Of a stretch of DNA of 64,000 bases, positions 55,926-64,000 are shown piece by piece. The notes below the pieces were generated by a model. The model searched no databases and was not told the DNA's origin. It saw only the letters and a list, made by a program, of their open reading frames with translations. The translations under genes were made by a program, and so were the position numbers. Source of the stretch: Azospirillum oryzae (lineage in GTDB: Bacteria > Pseudomonadota > Alphaproteobacteria > Azospirillales > Azospirillaceae). The DNA is taken from positions 372,001 to 436,000 of the forward strand of contig NZ_FXAK01000010.1 in the NCBI RefSeq assembly GCF_900177515.1, read 5' to 3'. The first letter of the stretch is position 1; the number at the start of each line of letters is the position of its first letter.

Positions 55926-56205
55926 CCGCAGGTGTTTGCCCCCGACTTGAAGACCCGATGCGGCCGGCATTTCTGGCAGCAGGATGATGGCTCGGCGATC
56001 GTCGCCGCCGTCAAGCCCTGCGCCTGCGGCGCACCGCAAAGCGGCGATGGGGCTTGACCGCGCCGCCGAGCCGATCCCAAACGCATCCATGCCAGATATG
56101 CCGAAAAAGGCCGGCCCCCCGACACACCGTCAAGCCTAAGCCTGACCTACTGACATTCCTACTTTGCGCAAACCACTGACATTTCTATCCGGTTGCAACA
56201 TTGTG
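55926..56205 (+). repeat. Non-coding right part and end of the insertion sequence
   Basis: About 280 nt without a gene, ending in ACTGACATT-N7-GCGCAAACC-ACTGACATT, the inverse of the left end. Confidence 0.6.
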
Positions 56206-56243
56206 CGCCGCAAAATCGCGGTTCCGCTTTCACTCCGCCGCCC

Positions 56244-57515
56244 TCACTCCGGATGGGTGTGGGCGTCGAAGCGTTCGCGGTCGCTCTTGTCGCTCATGAA
56301 GATGGCGAAGGGCCGCAGGGCGTCGGCGTGGTTCAGGGTGATGGCGATCAGCACAGCCATCGGTGCCGCCAGCAGCGCACCGGCGGCTCCCCACAGCCAG
56401 CTCCACAGCAGAAGCGCGATCATCACCACCAGCGGCGAGATGGCCAGCTGCTTGCCCTGCATGTGCGGGGCCACGAAGTTGCCCATCACCTGCTCGATCA
56501 CCAGCAGGCCGGCGGCGACGGCCATCGCGGTGCCGGCATCCTGCGTCGCCAGGACCAGCAGCACGGGCAGCGCACCGGCCACCACCGACCCGACCACCGG
56601 CACATAGTTCAGCAGGAAGGCCAGGAATCCCCACAGCAGAACCAGATCCACGCCGAACAGCGACAGCCAGCCGACATAAAGCGCGCCGGTGATCAGCCCC
56701 AGCACGCTGCTGACCACCAGATAGCGGCGGAACTGCTGGGCGATGGCGGTCACCGCCTCCACCGCCATGCGGCAGCGCTCGCGGCCCAGGGTCATGACGA
56801 TCTTCTCGCGCCAGACCGGCGCCTCCAACTGCATCAGCAGCGACAGGAAGACGGTCAGCACCAGGATCGAGATCGTCTGCCCGGCGGACGACAGGGCGGT
56901 CTTGGCAAATCCGGTGATCGGGTCGACCGGCACCGTGCCGCCCTGCCCTGCCGCCTGCCCCGCCCCCTGTCCGGCTCCTTGGCCGCCTTGCGCCGCCGTC
57001 AGGTCGGCCTTGGCGCCCCGGATCCAGTGGTTCGCCTTGGCCCACAGCTTGCCCAGCGCTTCGGCATATTGCGGGAAATCCTCCGCCACCCGCTGCGCCA
57101 CCAGGGCCATGCTGCCGAAGAAGGCGGCGAGGATGACCAGGATCAGCAGCATCGACGCGGTCAGCCCGAGCCAGGACAGGCGGCGCGGCACCTGCCCGCG
57201 CACCCAGCGGCCGACCGGCGCCACCGCGATCGCGACGAAGAAGGCGGACGTCAGTGGGATCAGGATGGACGCCGCCGCCTGCAGAACCCACAGCGAGGCC
57301 GCCGCGGCCAGCACGCCCAGCAGCCAGAGGGCGAGGTTGACGCGGTCGACGGGAGGCCTGTCCTGTCCCGGTCCCGGTTCCCGGCCGCCATCCCACCGCC
57401 CACCATCTGTTCCGCCGTCCACGCCCGCCGCCTCCGCCGCTTCGCTCCGCATCGTCGGGATGCTCGTTCTAGACGCGGCGCGGGGCCGTTCGGTTCCATT
57501 CAACCCGTCATTCAT
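56244..57515 (-). CDS. AI-2E family exporter
   Basis: A 423-residue inner-membrane protein with about eight spans and the family's long periplasmic loop after the second or third span. GGTDGGRWDGG-like low-complexity sequence precedes TM1. The conserved VGSVVAGALPVLLVLATQDAGTAM and EQVMGNFVAPHMQG segments are visible. Family members have been linked to AI-2 export or Na+/Li+ antiport; the substrate here is unknown. ATG 57515 chosen; an upstream TTG is less likely. Confidence 0.85.
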   Translation of the reverse strand: MNDGLNGTERPRAASRTSIPTMRSEAAEAAGVDGGTDGGRWDGGREPGPGQDRPPVDRVNLALWLLGVLAAAASLWVLQAAASILIPLTSAFFVAIAVAPVGRWVRGQVPRRLSWLGLTASMLLILVILAAFFGSMALVAQRVAEDFPQYAEALGKLWAKANHWIRGAKADLTAAQGGQGAGQGAGQAAGQGGTVPVDPITGFAKTALSSAGQTISILVLTVFLSLLMQLEAPVWREKIVMTLGRERCRMAVEAVTAIAQQFRRYLVVSSVLGLITGALYVGWLSLFGVDLVLLWGFLAFLLNYVPVVGSVVAGALPVLLVLATQDAGTAMAVAAGLLVIEQVMGNFVAPHMQGKQLAISPLVVMIALLLWSWLWGAAGALLAAPMAVLIAITLNHADALRPFAIFMSDKSDRERFDAHTHPE

Positions 57516-57853
57516 CCGGCAAGCGCGTTCGCCTATCCACGGGGAAAAGGCCAAGTCAAAGCATCAAAGAATTTCGGCATTTGAGCTTGTTTCTCAGCAT
57601 CGCATCGACGCGGAACGGCCAAGCTCAAGTCGAGTGGGAAAAATCTGCCGAATGCATGCCCAATCCTTCATCGCATCAGCAAAGTTTCATTTTTGGCCAA
57701 ATCATGCCCAATCGGCGATATCCCATTTTTGTCTCAGTTCTGCCACGGGAAACCCCCTCATTCATAATTTCCTAACCATAAGTGTTAGTACGCGATTAAG
57801 GCTAACGGACGAGCCTGCGGAACGAGGCGATACCCATAAAGCGGAGTTCCAAA
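57516..57853. other. 338-nt AT-richer intergenic region upstream of the beta-helix gene
   Basis: No credible gene. GC content is visibly lower than in flanking genes. It contains two CATTTTTG segments (near 57690 and 57722). A GCGGAGTT stretch near 57841 is the likely ribosome binding site of the next gene. It probably holds a regulated promoter. Confidence 0.5.
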
Positions 57854-60800
57854 ATGGCTACCACCAACACCGACGGCACGATCCAGGTCACCTTCGCGGT
57901 CAATGCCTGGGGCACGGCAGCCGGCGGAAAATGGCCGCATTTTCAACTGCTTCTGGACGGCACCAGCATCGGCGAGGCCACCGTCTCCTCCGCCACCCAG
58001 TCGCGTTACGTCTTCACCGCCAACGTGCCGGCCGACAAGGCGCACGCGCTGCAGCTGGTCTACGACAACGACGACACGGTTAACGGCGTGGACCGCAACC
58101 TGTTCGTCAAGTCGTTCGAGGTGAACGACAAGACCATCCTGTCGATCGACCCGTCGGTCAAATACGACACCGGCAAGGTCGACGGCCTGAACGTCATCGG
58201 CGGGCAGACGGAGATGTACTGGCCGGGCGCGCTGAACGTGCCGCTGCCCGCCACGATGTTCTCGTCCGCCGCCACCTCCCCGGATGCGGATACCGCGGCC
58301 AGCATGACCACGACCATCAAGGTCAAGGCCTATGGCATCAGCGCCGGCGGGCAGGCCCCGCACTTCAAGCTGCTGGTGGACGATCAGGTGGTGGGCGATG
58401 CCTGGGTCAACGCCACCTCGGCCACCGACTACACCTTCACCGCCAAGGTCGACCCGAACGAAGCCCACAAGATCCAGGTCTGGTACGACAACGACGCCAC
58501 CGTGAACGGCGTTGACCGCAACCTGTTCGTCAAGTCGATCAACATCGACGGCAAGACCATCGCGTCGACCTCCGACATGGCCTCCTACGACAAGGGTCCG
58601 GTGGACGGCAAATTCGTTGTCGCCGGCCAGGAAGGCCTCTTTTGGGGCGGCGCCCTGACCTTCGGCGTGCCCGAGGAGTATTTCGGCGGCGCCTATGTCC
58701 CGCCGCCCCCGCCGCCGCCGAGCAAGTCGGTGGACATCGTCGTCAACGCCTACGGCACCTCGGCCGGCGGACAGGCGGCGCATTTCAAGCTGCTGGTCGA
58801 CGGGCAGGTGATCGGCGACGCCAAGGCCGCGGCCACCACCTCCGCCTACAAGTTCACCGCCAACGTCGATCCGACCAAGGCCCACACCGTCCAGGTCTGG
58901 TACGACAACGACGCCACCGTGAACGGCGTCGACCGCAACCTGTACGTCAAGTCGGTCGCCATCAACGGCCACACCGTCGCCGCCACCGACAGCATCGTCA
59001 CCTATGACAAGGGTGCCGTCGACGGCAAGGACGTGGTCAAGGGCCAGGAAGGCCTGTTTTGGGGCGGCGCCCTGAACGTCAAGGCCGGCGCCGACCTGTT
59101 CGGCGACGCGCCCATCAACCAGACCCCGGTCCCGACCGCCCCGACCAAGCCGGCCTTCTACGTCGCCGCCAACGGCAAGGATACGTGGTCCGGCAAGCTG
59201 GCGGCCCCGAACGCCGACGGCACCGATGGCCCCTTCGCCAGCCTGGAGAAGGCCCAGGCCGCCATGCGGGCCAGCTCGACCATCGACACCACCTATGTCC
59301 GCGAGGGCACCTATCACCTGACCAAGACGCTGGAGCTGACCTCGCTCGACAACGGCCACAGCTTCCAGAACTATCCCGGCGAGAAGCCGGTCTTGAGCGG
59401 CGGCGAGGTGGTGAAGAGCTTCACCAGCGAGGGCAACGGCCTCTATTCGGCCAAGCTCGCCACCGCCAGCAACCTCGACCTGATCGTCGGCGACGTCCGC
59501 CAGCATCTGGCCGAGAAGTACGCCTATGACGCCGCCGACGTGACCAGCGGCTGGAAGTTCGCCGATGCGGCCTCAGGCGGCCCGAGCGGCTGGTACATCC
59601 GCTCCCACGGCACCGAGGTGACCAGCGCCGACATCCAGCCGGGCACGCTGATCCAGATCATGGATGCCGAGCGGCTGGGCGACACGCTGACCAGCATCGC
59701 CAGCTTCAACGCCTCCACCCGCACCATCATGCTGAAGAACGGCGCCTCCCTGCCGTTTGCGGAAGGCACCACCTACAAGCTGCTGAACAACGCCTCCTAC
59801 GTCGATCAGGCGGGCGAGTTCGCGTGGCGCAACACGGACGGCAAGCTGCTCTACAAGGCGGCCAGCTCCGGCTTCGTCTCCACCGGGGTCGAGGTGCCGC
59901 GGCTGGGTACGCTGGTCAAGCTGAACGGCGCCAGCGACGTGACCATCGACGGGCTGACCTTCAAGAACACCACCACCGGCGGCGACGCCCTGCTGCTGAA
60001 CAATGCCGACGGCAACCACATCAGCGACAACAGCTTCCTGAACGTCGGCACGGCGATCAAGCTGACCGCCGGCTCCTCCAACAACCAGATCGCCCACAAC
60101 ACGCTGAACCACATGGCCGAGAACGGCATCGAGATGGATGGCCGCAGCAACGGCAACAGCATCTATGCCAACACGATCAGCAACATCGGCGAAGTGCGCA
60201 AGGCGGTGGCCGGCATCATCGGCACCGGGGTGGACAACAACCTGATCTCCAACAACGACATCGACCACAGCGCGCGCTACGGCATCTCGTTCAAGGATTA
60301 CGGCGGCACCACCAACACGGTGAACCACAACAACATCATCCAGTACAACCACATCTCCTACACCGGGCTGGAGACCGCCGACGACGGCGCCATCGAAATC
60401 CTGGGCCGGTCCAGCGCCAACACCGGCATGGTCATCCAGGGCAACTGGATCGAGCACGCCAACGGGCTGGCCACCAGCGCGCAGGATACCTGGATGTACG
60501 GCCAGAAGGGCTTCGGCATCTATCTGGACGACATGGCCGGCGGCATCACCGTCAAGGACAACTTCATCAAGGACGCCGACTGGGCCTCGGTGCAGATCCA
60601 TGGTGGCGACAACAACGTGGTGACCAACAACTTCTCGGTCATCGCCAGCAACAAGGAAGACTTCATCCGCATCGAATGGCAGCCGGTGCACGGCACCGCC
60701 GGCGACCCGCACAACAACACGATCACCAAGAACGTGGTCATGGGCACCCTGCCGCTCGACGACTACACCGAGTTGCTGAGTGCCAACGACTTCGTCATCG

Positions 60801-61006
60801 ACAACAACCTTGTCTACAACGTGCCGAAGTACGGCGATCACGATGTGGTCGGCAAGCCGATGTTCACCAACGCCTATTGGAACGACTATTCCCTGCAGGC
60901 ATCCTCGCCGGCCTTCGCCATGGGCATCCACGATCTCGCCTGGGCGAAGATGGGCGCCGACGGCGTCGCCGCGGTCGGTCTGGAGCATTTCTGGGACGCC
61001 GTCTGA
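57854..61006 (+). CDS. Protein with three carbohydrate-binding modules and a parallel beta-helix
   Basis: A 1050-residue protein. Three tandem CBM36/CBM60-like Ca-dependent xylan-binding modules occupy about residues 10-130, 152-280 and 291-410 (repeat core WYDNDATVNGVDRNL). Module 3 follows a Pro run (PPPPPPP). A right-handed beta-helix follows (about 430-1040), with YVAANGKDTWSGKLAAPNAD near its start and PbH1 repeats about 695-870, as in pectate lyases and C5-epimerases. It lacks an N-terminal signal peptide and C-terminal RTX GGxGxD repeats, so its export route is not evident. It is likely a polysaccharide-acting or surface protein. Confidence 0.85.
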   Translation: MATTNTDGTIQVTFAVNAWGTAAGGKWPHFQLLLDGTSIGEATVSSATQSRYVFTANVPADKAHALQLVYDNDDTVNGVDRNLFVKSFEVNDKTILSIDPSVKYDTGKVDGLNVIGGQTEMYWPGALNVPLPATMFSSAATSPDADTAASMTTTIKVKAYGISAGGQAPHFKLLVDDQVVGDAWVNATSATDYTFTAKVDPNEAHKIQVWYDNDATVNGVDRNLFVKSINIDGKTIASTSDMASYDKGPVDGKFVVAGQEGLFWGGALTFGVPEEYFGGAYVPPPPPPPSKSVDIVVNAYGTSAGGQAAHFKLLVDGQVIGDAKAAATTSAYKFTANVDPTKAHTVQVWYDNDATVNGVDRNLYVKSVAINGHTVAATDSIVTYDKGAVDGKDVVKGQEGLFWGGALNVKAGADLFGDAPINQTPVPTAPTKPAFYVAANGKDTWSGKLAAPNADGTDGPFASLEKAQAAMRASSTIDTTYVREGTYHLTKTLELTSLDNGHSFQNYPGEKPVLSGGEVVKSFTSEGNGLYSAKLATASNLDLIVGDVRQHLAEKYAYDAADVTSGWKFADAASGGPSGWYIRSHGTEVTSADIQPGTLIQIMDAERLGDTLTSIASFNASTRTIMLKNGASLPFAEGTTYKLLNNASYVDQAGEFAWRNTDGKLLYKAASSGFVSTGVEVPRLGTLVKLNGASDVTIDGLTFKNTTTGGDALLLNNADGNHISDNSFLNVGTAIKLTAGSSNNQIAHNTLNHMAENGIEMDGRSNGNSIYANTISNIGEVRKAVAGIIGTGVDNNLISNNDIDHSARYGISFKDYGGTTNTVNHNNIIQYNHISYTGLETADDGAIEILGRSSANTGMVIQGNWIEHANGLATSAQDTWMYGQKGFGIYLDDMAGGITVKDNFIKDADWASVQIHGGDNNVVTNNFSVIASNKEDFIRIEWQPVHGTAGDPHNNTITKNVVMGTLPLDDYTELLSANDFVIDNNLVYNVPKYGDHDVVGKPMFTNAYWNDYSLQASSPAFAMGIHDLAWAKMGADGVAAVGLEHFWDAV
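58475..58537 (+). repeat. Near-identical repeat within CBM module 2 (also 58892-58954)
   Basis: The 63-nt stretch 58475-58537 recurs at 58892-58954, 417 nt downstream in frame, with 61 of 63 matches by my count. It encodes the conserved QVWYDNDATVNGVDRNL(F/Y)VKS core, indicating recent duplication or gene conversion between modules 2 and 3; module 1 is more diverged. Confidence 0.8.
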
Positions 61007-61021
61007 CCAAGGCCCGGATAC

Positions 61022-61080
61022 GGCGCATCGGGGCTACGCCTTCGATGCGCCGGCCCCGCGGCATGGGCGGGGCCCGTTTC
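61022..61080 (+). terminator. Tandem hairpin terminator after the beta-helix gene
   Basis: GGCGCATCG/CGATGCGCC (9-bp stem) is followed directly by GGCCCCGC/GCGGGGCC (8-bp stem) and CGTTTC. Confidence 0.65.
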
Positions 61081-61248
61081 GCTCGATGATCGGGCGGCGC
61101 GGGCTCCGCCCTTCCGCTTTTGGGGAAACCCGGTTCGAACTTTCCGCTGCTTGGCTCCCGCACCGCAGCGCACCATATGCAGGCCGCGCCCCGGTAACGG
61201 AACGGGGCGCATCCCCTATCAGACCAGACGGACCGAGACCGTTTTCAG

Positions 61249-62037
61249 ATGACGCAAGCGACGTTGACCGCAGGGGCTTTGGCGAAAATCCTGGGAAGCG
61301 GCCTTCTGCTGTGGACCGCCTGCACGGCAACGCCCTTGGCAACGCCCGCCTGGGCGCAGGAGGAGCTGAAGCCGAAGTTCGGCCCGGACGCGATGCCGAT
61401 CACGCGTTCCAGCGACTATGTCCGCCACGCCCCGGCGCCGGATTACTGGGCGCTCAGCCCCTATTACGTGCCGCAGACGACCGGTGCCTCCTGCTCGCTG
61501 GCCAGCGTGACGATGATGCTGAACGCGCTGCGTGGCCTGCCCGCCCTGGCCTCGGACCGGTTGGTGACGGGCAGGCAACTGCTCGACCGGCTGGACGACG
61601 ACCATTGGCGCGCCGCCACCGCCGACGACGGCGAAGGCGTCTCGTTCGGGGAGCTGGTCGATTATGTCCGCCGCAGCCTTGCCGCCTACGACATCGATGC
61701 CGAGGTGGAGGTCTGGCGCCCGCGCGACGCCTCTCCCGCCACGCTGGCCGAGCTGCGCCGCATCCTGGCCGAGAACGAGCGCAGAGCCGACGACATCATC
61801 CTGCTGGCCTTCGACCAGGGCACGCTGACCGGGGATGTCGGCGTCGGCCACATCGCTCCGCTGGGCGCCTATGACGCGGCGACGAAGCGCGCGCTGGTGA
61901 TGGACCCCGACCGCACGTGGTACGTGCCCTATTGGACCAGCGACGCCCGTCTGCTGGACGCCATGTTGAAGCCGGACCGCGCCGATCCGGAGGGCAGCGG
62001 CCTGATCCGCGTCCGCAGCCGCCGGGTGTCCGGCTGA
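61249..62037 (+). CDS. Phytochelatin synthase-like papain-fold protein
   Basis: A 262-residue protein with an N-terminal signal peptide (ILGSGLLLWTACTATPLATPAWA). The Cys-His-Asp triad of the phytochelatin synthase family is visible: GASCSLASV (near residue 80), GHIAPLGAYD (near 205) and LVMDPDRTW (near 223). Bacterial relatives cleave Gly from glutathione but usually do not make phytochelatin chains. The signal peptide implies a periplasmic site of action. Confidence 0.85.
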   Translation: MTQATLTAGALAKILGSGLLLWTACTATPLATPAWAQEELKPKFGPDAMPITRSSDYVRHAPAPDYWALSPYYVPQTTGASCSLASVTMMLNALRGLPALASDRLVTGRQLLDRLDDDHWRAATADDGEGVSFGELVDYVRRSLAAYDIDAEVEVWRPRDASPATLAELRRILAENERRADDIILLAFDQGTLTGDVGVGHIAPLGAYDAATKRALVMDPDRTWYVPYWTSDARLLDAMLKPDRADPEGSGLIRVRSRRVSG

Positions 62038-62044
62038 CCTCTGA

Positions 62045-62494
62045 TTATTTGACTTCCTGGCTGGTCAGGTCCGACGGGTTCTGCGAGCGCGTCGGCTCGT
62101 TGGGCTGATCGGGCTCGCTCGCCCACTGGTTGGGACGCGGCACCGGGTTGCCGTTCAGGTCGGGCGGCGCACGGCGCACGGCGGCGAGCGCCTGCTGCAG
62201 CTCGCTGCTGCCGGTGGCGGCGGAGCTGGACGCATCGGGCGGCCGGGTGCCCTGCGGCGTCGGTTGAGGATCCTGGCTCTTCTGAACCCCGGCATCGCGC
62301 GCGAGGGCGTCGCCGGTGGACTCCTTCGACCCTGACTCGACCGGAGCCGCCCCAGTCTGGTCGGATTGGGGCTGGTCGGATTGGGGCTGCCCGGATTGGG
62401 ACTGCTGCTGATCCGCCTGTTGCGCGGCGGCGCCGAGCAGCGGCAGGCCGGACAAGAGCCCCGACAGGAGCAGGGCGGCGGCGATCTTGCGCAT
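62045..62494 (-). CDS. Exported low-complexity protein
   Basis: A 149-residue protein with a signal peptide (AAALLLSGLLSGLPLLGAAAQ) and a mature part rich in Gln, Ser, Pro and Asp (QQSQSGQPQSDQPQSDQ). The tail carries RAPPDLNGNPVPRPNQW. No known domain. ATG 62494 is chosen because it begins a clean signal peptide. Confidence 0.6.
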   Translation of the reverse strand: MRKIAAALLLSGLLSGLPLLGAAAQQADQQQSQSGQPQSDQPQSDQTGAAPVESGSKESTGDALARDAGVQKSQDPQPTPQGTRPPDASSSAATGSSELQQALAAVRRAPPDLNGNPVPRPNQWASEPDQPNEPTRSQNPSDLTSQEVK

Positions 62495-62649
62495 GGCGCA
62501 TCCTTCCTTTGGCCTTCGGCCTTTGGGCGACCGTCGGGGGAATCCGTCGGAGCATGGCGCGCGGCGGCACCAATCGGCCTTTGGCGCGTTGTACCGGGGA
62601 CGGAGTCCGGCTTCGGCCGTCCGGTCCCAGCCCATCAGGAACACCGACA

Positions 62650-63216
62650 ATGCCCAGCGAGTTCCCGTCTTCCCCCACCTCCATCGCCACAGCCCCGGCC
62701 TCGCCGCCCGACCGCGCCGAACGGCGCAGCGTCGGCGTGGTGGTGGAGCGGCGGCGCGTCGACAATCCCTGGATCGAGGCGCGCTGGCAGCCGGTGATGC
62801 TGGTTCCGGCCGATCCCACCCTGCCGGACTGGAGCGTGCTGGCCGAAGGGCCGGACTGGACGCGCCATTACGCCGGCACCGCCGAGATCGCCCTGTTCCC
62901 GACCGAGACGGAGAATTACAAGCACAACCTCGACGGCGGCAGCCCCAGCGCCTACGTCATCCTGCGGCCGGGCGGCCCTGCGCCGGGGATCCGGCTGCTG
63001 GCCGTCACCGCTGACCCCGGCGAGATCGACACCCATGCCGAAGCCGGCGACGACGTGATCGAGGCGCTGCCGCTGCCGATTCCGCTGCTGCTGTGGATGG
63101 ACGGCTTCGTCGCCCGCCACTACGTCGAGCGCCCCTTCCACAAGCGCAAACGCGACCGAGCCGACCCGGAAGCCCTGGCGCTCCGCCGCCGCACCGGAGG
63201 GCCGCAGCATGACTGA
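62650..63216 (+). CDS. DUF3305 family protein
   Basis: A 188-residue soluble protein with the DUF3305 pattern (VGVVVERRRVDNPWIEARWQPVMLVP; WMDGFVARHYVERPFHKRKR). DUF3305/DUF3306 pairs often lie with formate dehydrogenase genes. It overlaps the DUF3306 gene by 8 nt. Confidence 0.85.
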   Translation: MPSEFPSSPTSIATAPASPPDRAERRSVGVVVERRRVDNPWIEARWQPVMLVPADPTLPDWSVLAEGPDWTRHYAGTAEIALFPTETENYKHNLDGGSPSAYVILRPGGPAPGIRLLAVTADPGEIDTHAEAGDDVIEALPLPIPLLLWMDGFVARHYVERPFHKRKRDRADPEALALRRRTGGPQHD

Positions 63217-63775
63217 GCGGATGGAGGAAGAGATCGGCTTCCTCGGCCGCTGGTCACGGCTGAAACGTGAGGCGCGGAAGGATGAACCGGTCGCCGAACC
63301 GGCAGTGCCGGAGGCGCCCGCCATGCTGCCGGCGGAAACGGCCGAGGCCGAGGTTGCCGAGGAAGAGGCGCCGGAGCTGCCCTCGCTGGACAGTCTGGAT
63401 GCCGGCAGCGACTACACCGGCTTTCTCCGCCCCGACGTGCCGGCGGAGCTGCGCCGCCAGGCCTTGAGGAAGGCATGGGCGAGCGACCCGGTCATCGCCG
63501 GGTTCCGCGGCTTCGCCGAATATGACTGGGACTACAACGCGCCGGGCTATGGCGCCCTGCTGCCGACCGACGACATTGCCCGCCTGCTGGACGCCGTGCT
63601 GCCCGACGAGAAGCGGGAGGAGGTGGAGGAGGTGGTTGAGGAGGAGGTGGTGGCGCAAATGGACGGTTCCACTTGCCCCCACCCCGACCCTCCCCCGCTG
63701 GGCGGGGGAGGGGGATTGGTCGCTGAACCGGAAGAGCGGCGGAGTTCCCTCCCCCGCCCAGCGGGGGAGGGTTAG
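63209..63775 (+). CDS. DUF3306 family protein with a repeat-derived C-terminus
   Basis: A 188-residue protein with the DUF3306 core (FLGRWSRLKREARK at the start; RRQALRKAWASDPVIAGFRGFAEYDWDYNAP). The last 30 or so residues (CPHPDPPPLGGGGGLVAEPEE...) are encoded by an intergenic inverted repeat, so the native tail has been replaced or extended. It overlaps DUF3305 by 8 nt. Confidence 0.8.
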   Translation: MTERMEEEIGFLGRWSRLKREARKDEPVAEPAVPEAPAMLPAETAEAEVAEEEAPELPSLDSLDAGSDYTGFLRPDVPAELRRQALRKAWASDPVIAGFRGFAEYDWDYNAPGYGALLPTDDIARLLDAVLPDEKREEVEEVVEEEVVAQMDGSTCPHPDPPPLGGGGGLVAEPEERRSSLPRPAGEG

Positions 63776-63783
63776 GGTGGGGG
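63676..63783. repeat. 37-bp inverted repeat that overlaps the DUF3306 gene end
   Basis: The arms at 63676-63712 and 63748-63783 are inverted copies with about two mismatches. Each arm has its own internal hairpin (CCCTCCCCCGCTGGGCGGGGGAGGG). A related repeat lies at 44223-44435. Confidence 0.85.
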
Positions 63784-63804
63784 TCTAACTTCCTCAAGAA
63801 GCGC

Positions 63805-64000
63805 TCAGATACACCGCCCGCCATCCACCTCCAGGCAGACGCCGGTCAGGAAGTTCCCCTCGTCGGAGCACAGATAGAGCGCCGCGTTGGCGATGTCGCC
63901 CGGCGTCGACAGGCGCCCCAGCGGGATGCTGCTGCGGAACTGCTCGCGGCGTTCCGGCGTGTCCTGGCCCATGAAGCGGTGGAGCATGCCGGTCTCGCCG
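63805..64000 (-). CDS. SDR family oxidoreductase, 5' end outside the window
   Basis: C-terminal 64 or so residues of a short-chain dehydrogenase: IPLGRLSTPGDIANAALYLCSDEGNFLTGV and VDGGRCI at the end are the classic cofactor and C-terminal motifs of 3-oxoacyl-ACP reductase-like SDRs. The Rossmann and catalytic parts are beyond the window. Confidence 0.85.
   Translation of the reverse strand, partial: GETGMLHRFMGQDTPERREQFRSSIPLGRLSTPGDIANAALYLCSDEGNFLTGVCLEVDGGRCI

Larger units (their letters stand above)
54516..56205 (+). mobile_element. Insertion sequence with an ISNCY/IS1202-like transposase
   Basis: About 1.7 kb. Both ends carry inverted copies of a two-fold repeat: left AATGTCAGT (54526-54534), GCGCAA (54538-54543), GTGTCAGT (54551-54558); right ACTGACATT (56149-56157), TTGCGCAAA, ACTGACATT (56175-56183). 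Exact termini and target duplication cannot be read. The element lies between the DUF305 and AI-2E exporter genes and breaks no visible gene. Confidence 0.75.

Noticed and set aside
57581..57775. 64-residue reading frame upstream of the beta-helix gene
   Set aside because: No ribosome binding site and base composition like non-coding DNA in this gap.

Overview
The window is high-GC, tightly packed chromosomal DNA from an alphaproteobacterium. A glnZ-like PII gene, RegB/RegA, the argH-lptM-lysA/tlpA block, a GH17 glucan enzyme and an exopolysaccharide cluster point to Azospirillum or a close Rhodospirillales relative. This placement is inferred from gene content and protein similarity that I recognise, not from a search. 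No rRNA, tRNA, CRISPR or prophage was seen.

Layout. 0.2-5.4 kb: ferredoxin-NADP reductase, a membrane-anchored GH17 glucan enzyme, a LysE exporter and a response regulator with an HD-GYP c-di-GMP phosphodiesterase output. 5.4-14.4 kb: dapB, the divergent zinc importer znuA / znuCB around a Zur-type palindrome, a 24-residue peptide gene followed by a strong stem-loop, ftsK, a dapC-type aminotransferase, DUF2239 and PII. 14.8-22 kb: ubiH, lolA, an HdeD-like membrane protein, a GST/HxlR divergent pair, an AraC regulator, a Lin0512-family protein and a Crp/Fnr regulator. 22-26.3 kb: a hybrid histidine kinase directly behind a solute-binding protein, then OsmC. 26.3-31.4 kb: the lysA-lptM-argH operon divergent from tlpA, then a double cyclic-nucleotide-domain protein. 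31.4-37.4 kb: tenA, an ABC-2 exporter, the RegB/RegA redox two-component system, a DUF2892 protein and a Crp/Fnr regulator.

37.6-49.1 kb is an exopolysaccharide cluster: Wzc-type tyrosine autokinase, flippase, nucleotide-sugar dehydrogenase, SDR epimerase, GDP-fucose synthase and three GT4 glycosyltransferases. It lacks a visible polymerase and initiating phosphoglycosyltransferase. 49.1-50.8 kb carries an Lrp regulator divergent from hppD. 50.8-54.3 kb holds an ECF sigma/anti-sigma pair behind a DUF305-YncE pair. 54.5-56.2 kb is an insertion sequence. The rest holds an AI-2E exporter, a 1050-residue protein with three carbohydrate-binding modules and a beta-helix, a phytochelatin-synthase-like protein, a secreted low-complexity protein, DUF3305/DUF3306 and a truncated SDR.

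The least explained signals are: a modular palindromic intergenic element present twice (about 31.4 and 52.2 kb); the 24-residue peptide with its hairpin; the Zur box that runs into the znuC start codon; the ECF/DUF305/YncE module; the CBM/beta-helix protein without a signal peptide; and an inverted repeat that now encodes the end of the DUF3306 protein. I see no clearly new defence or biosynthetic system. The best candidates for something undescribed are these small or modular elements.
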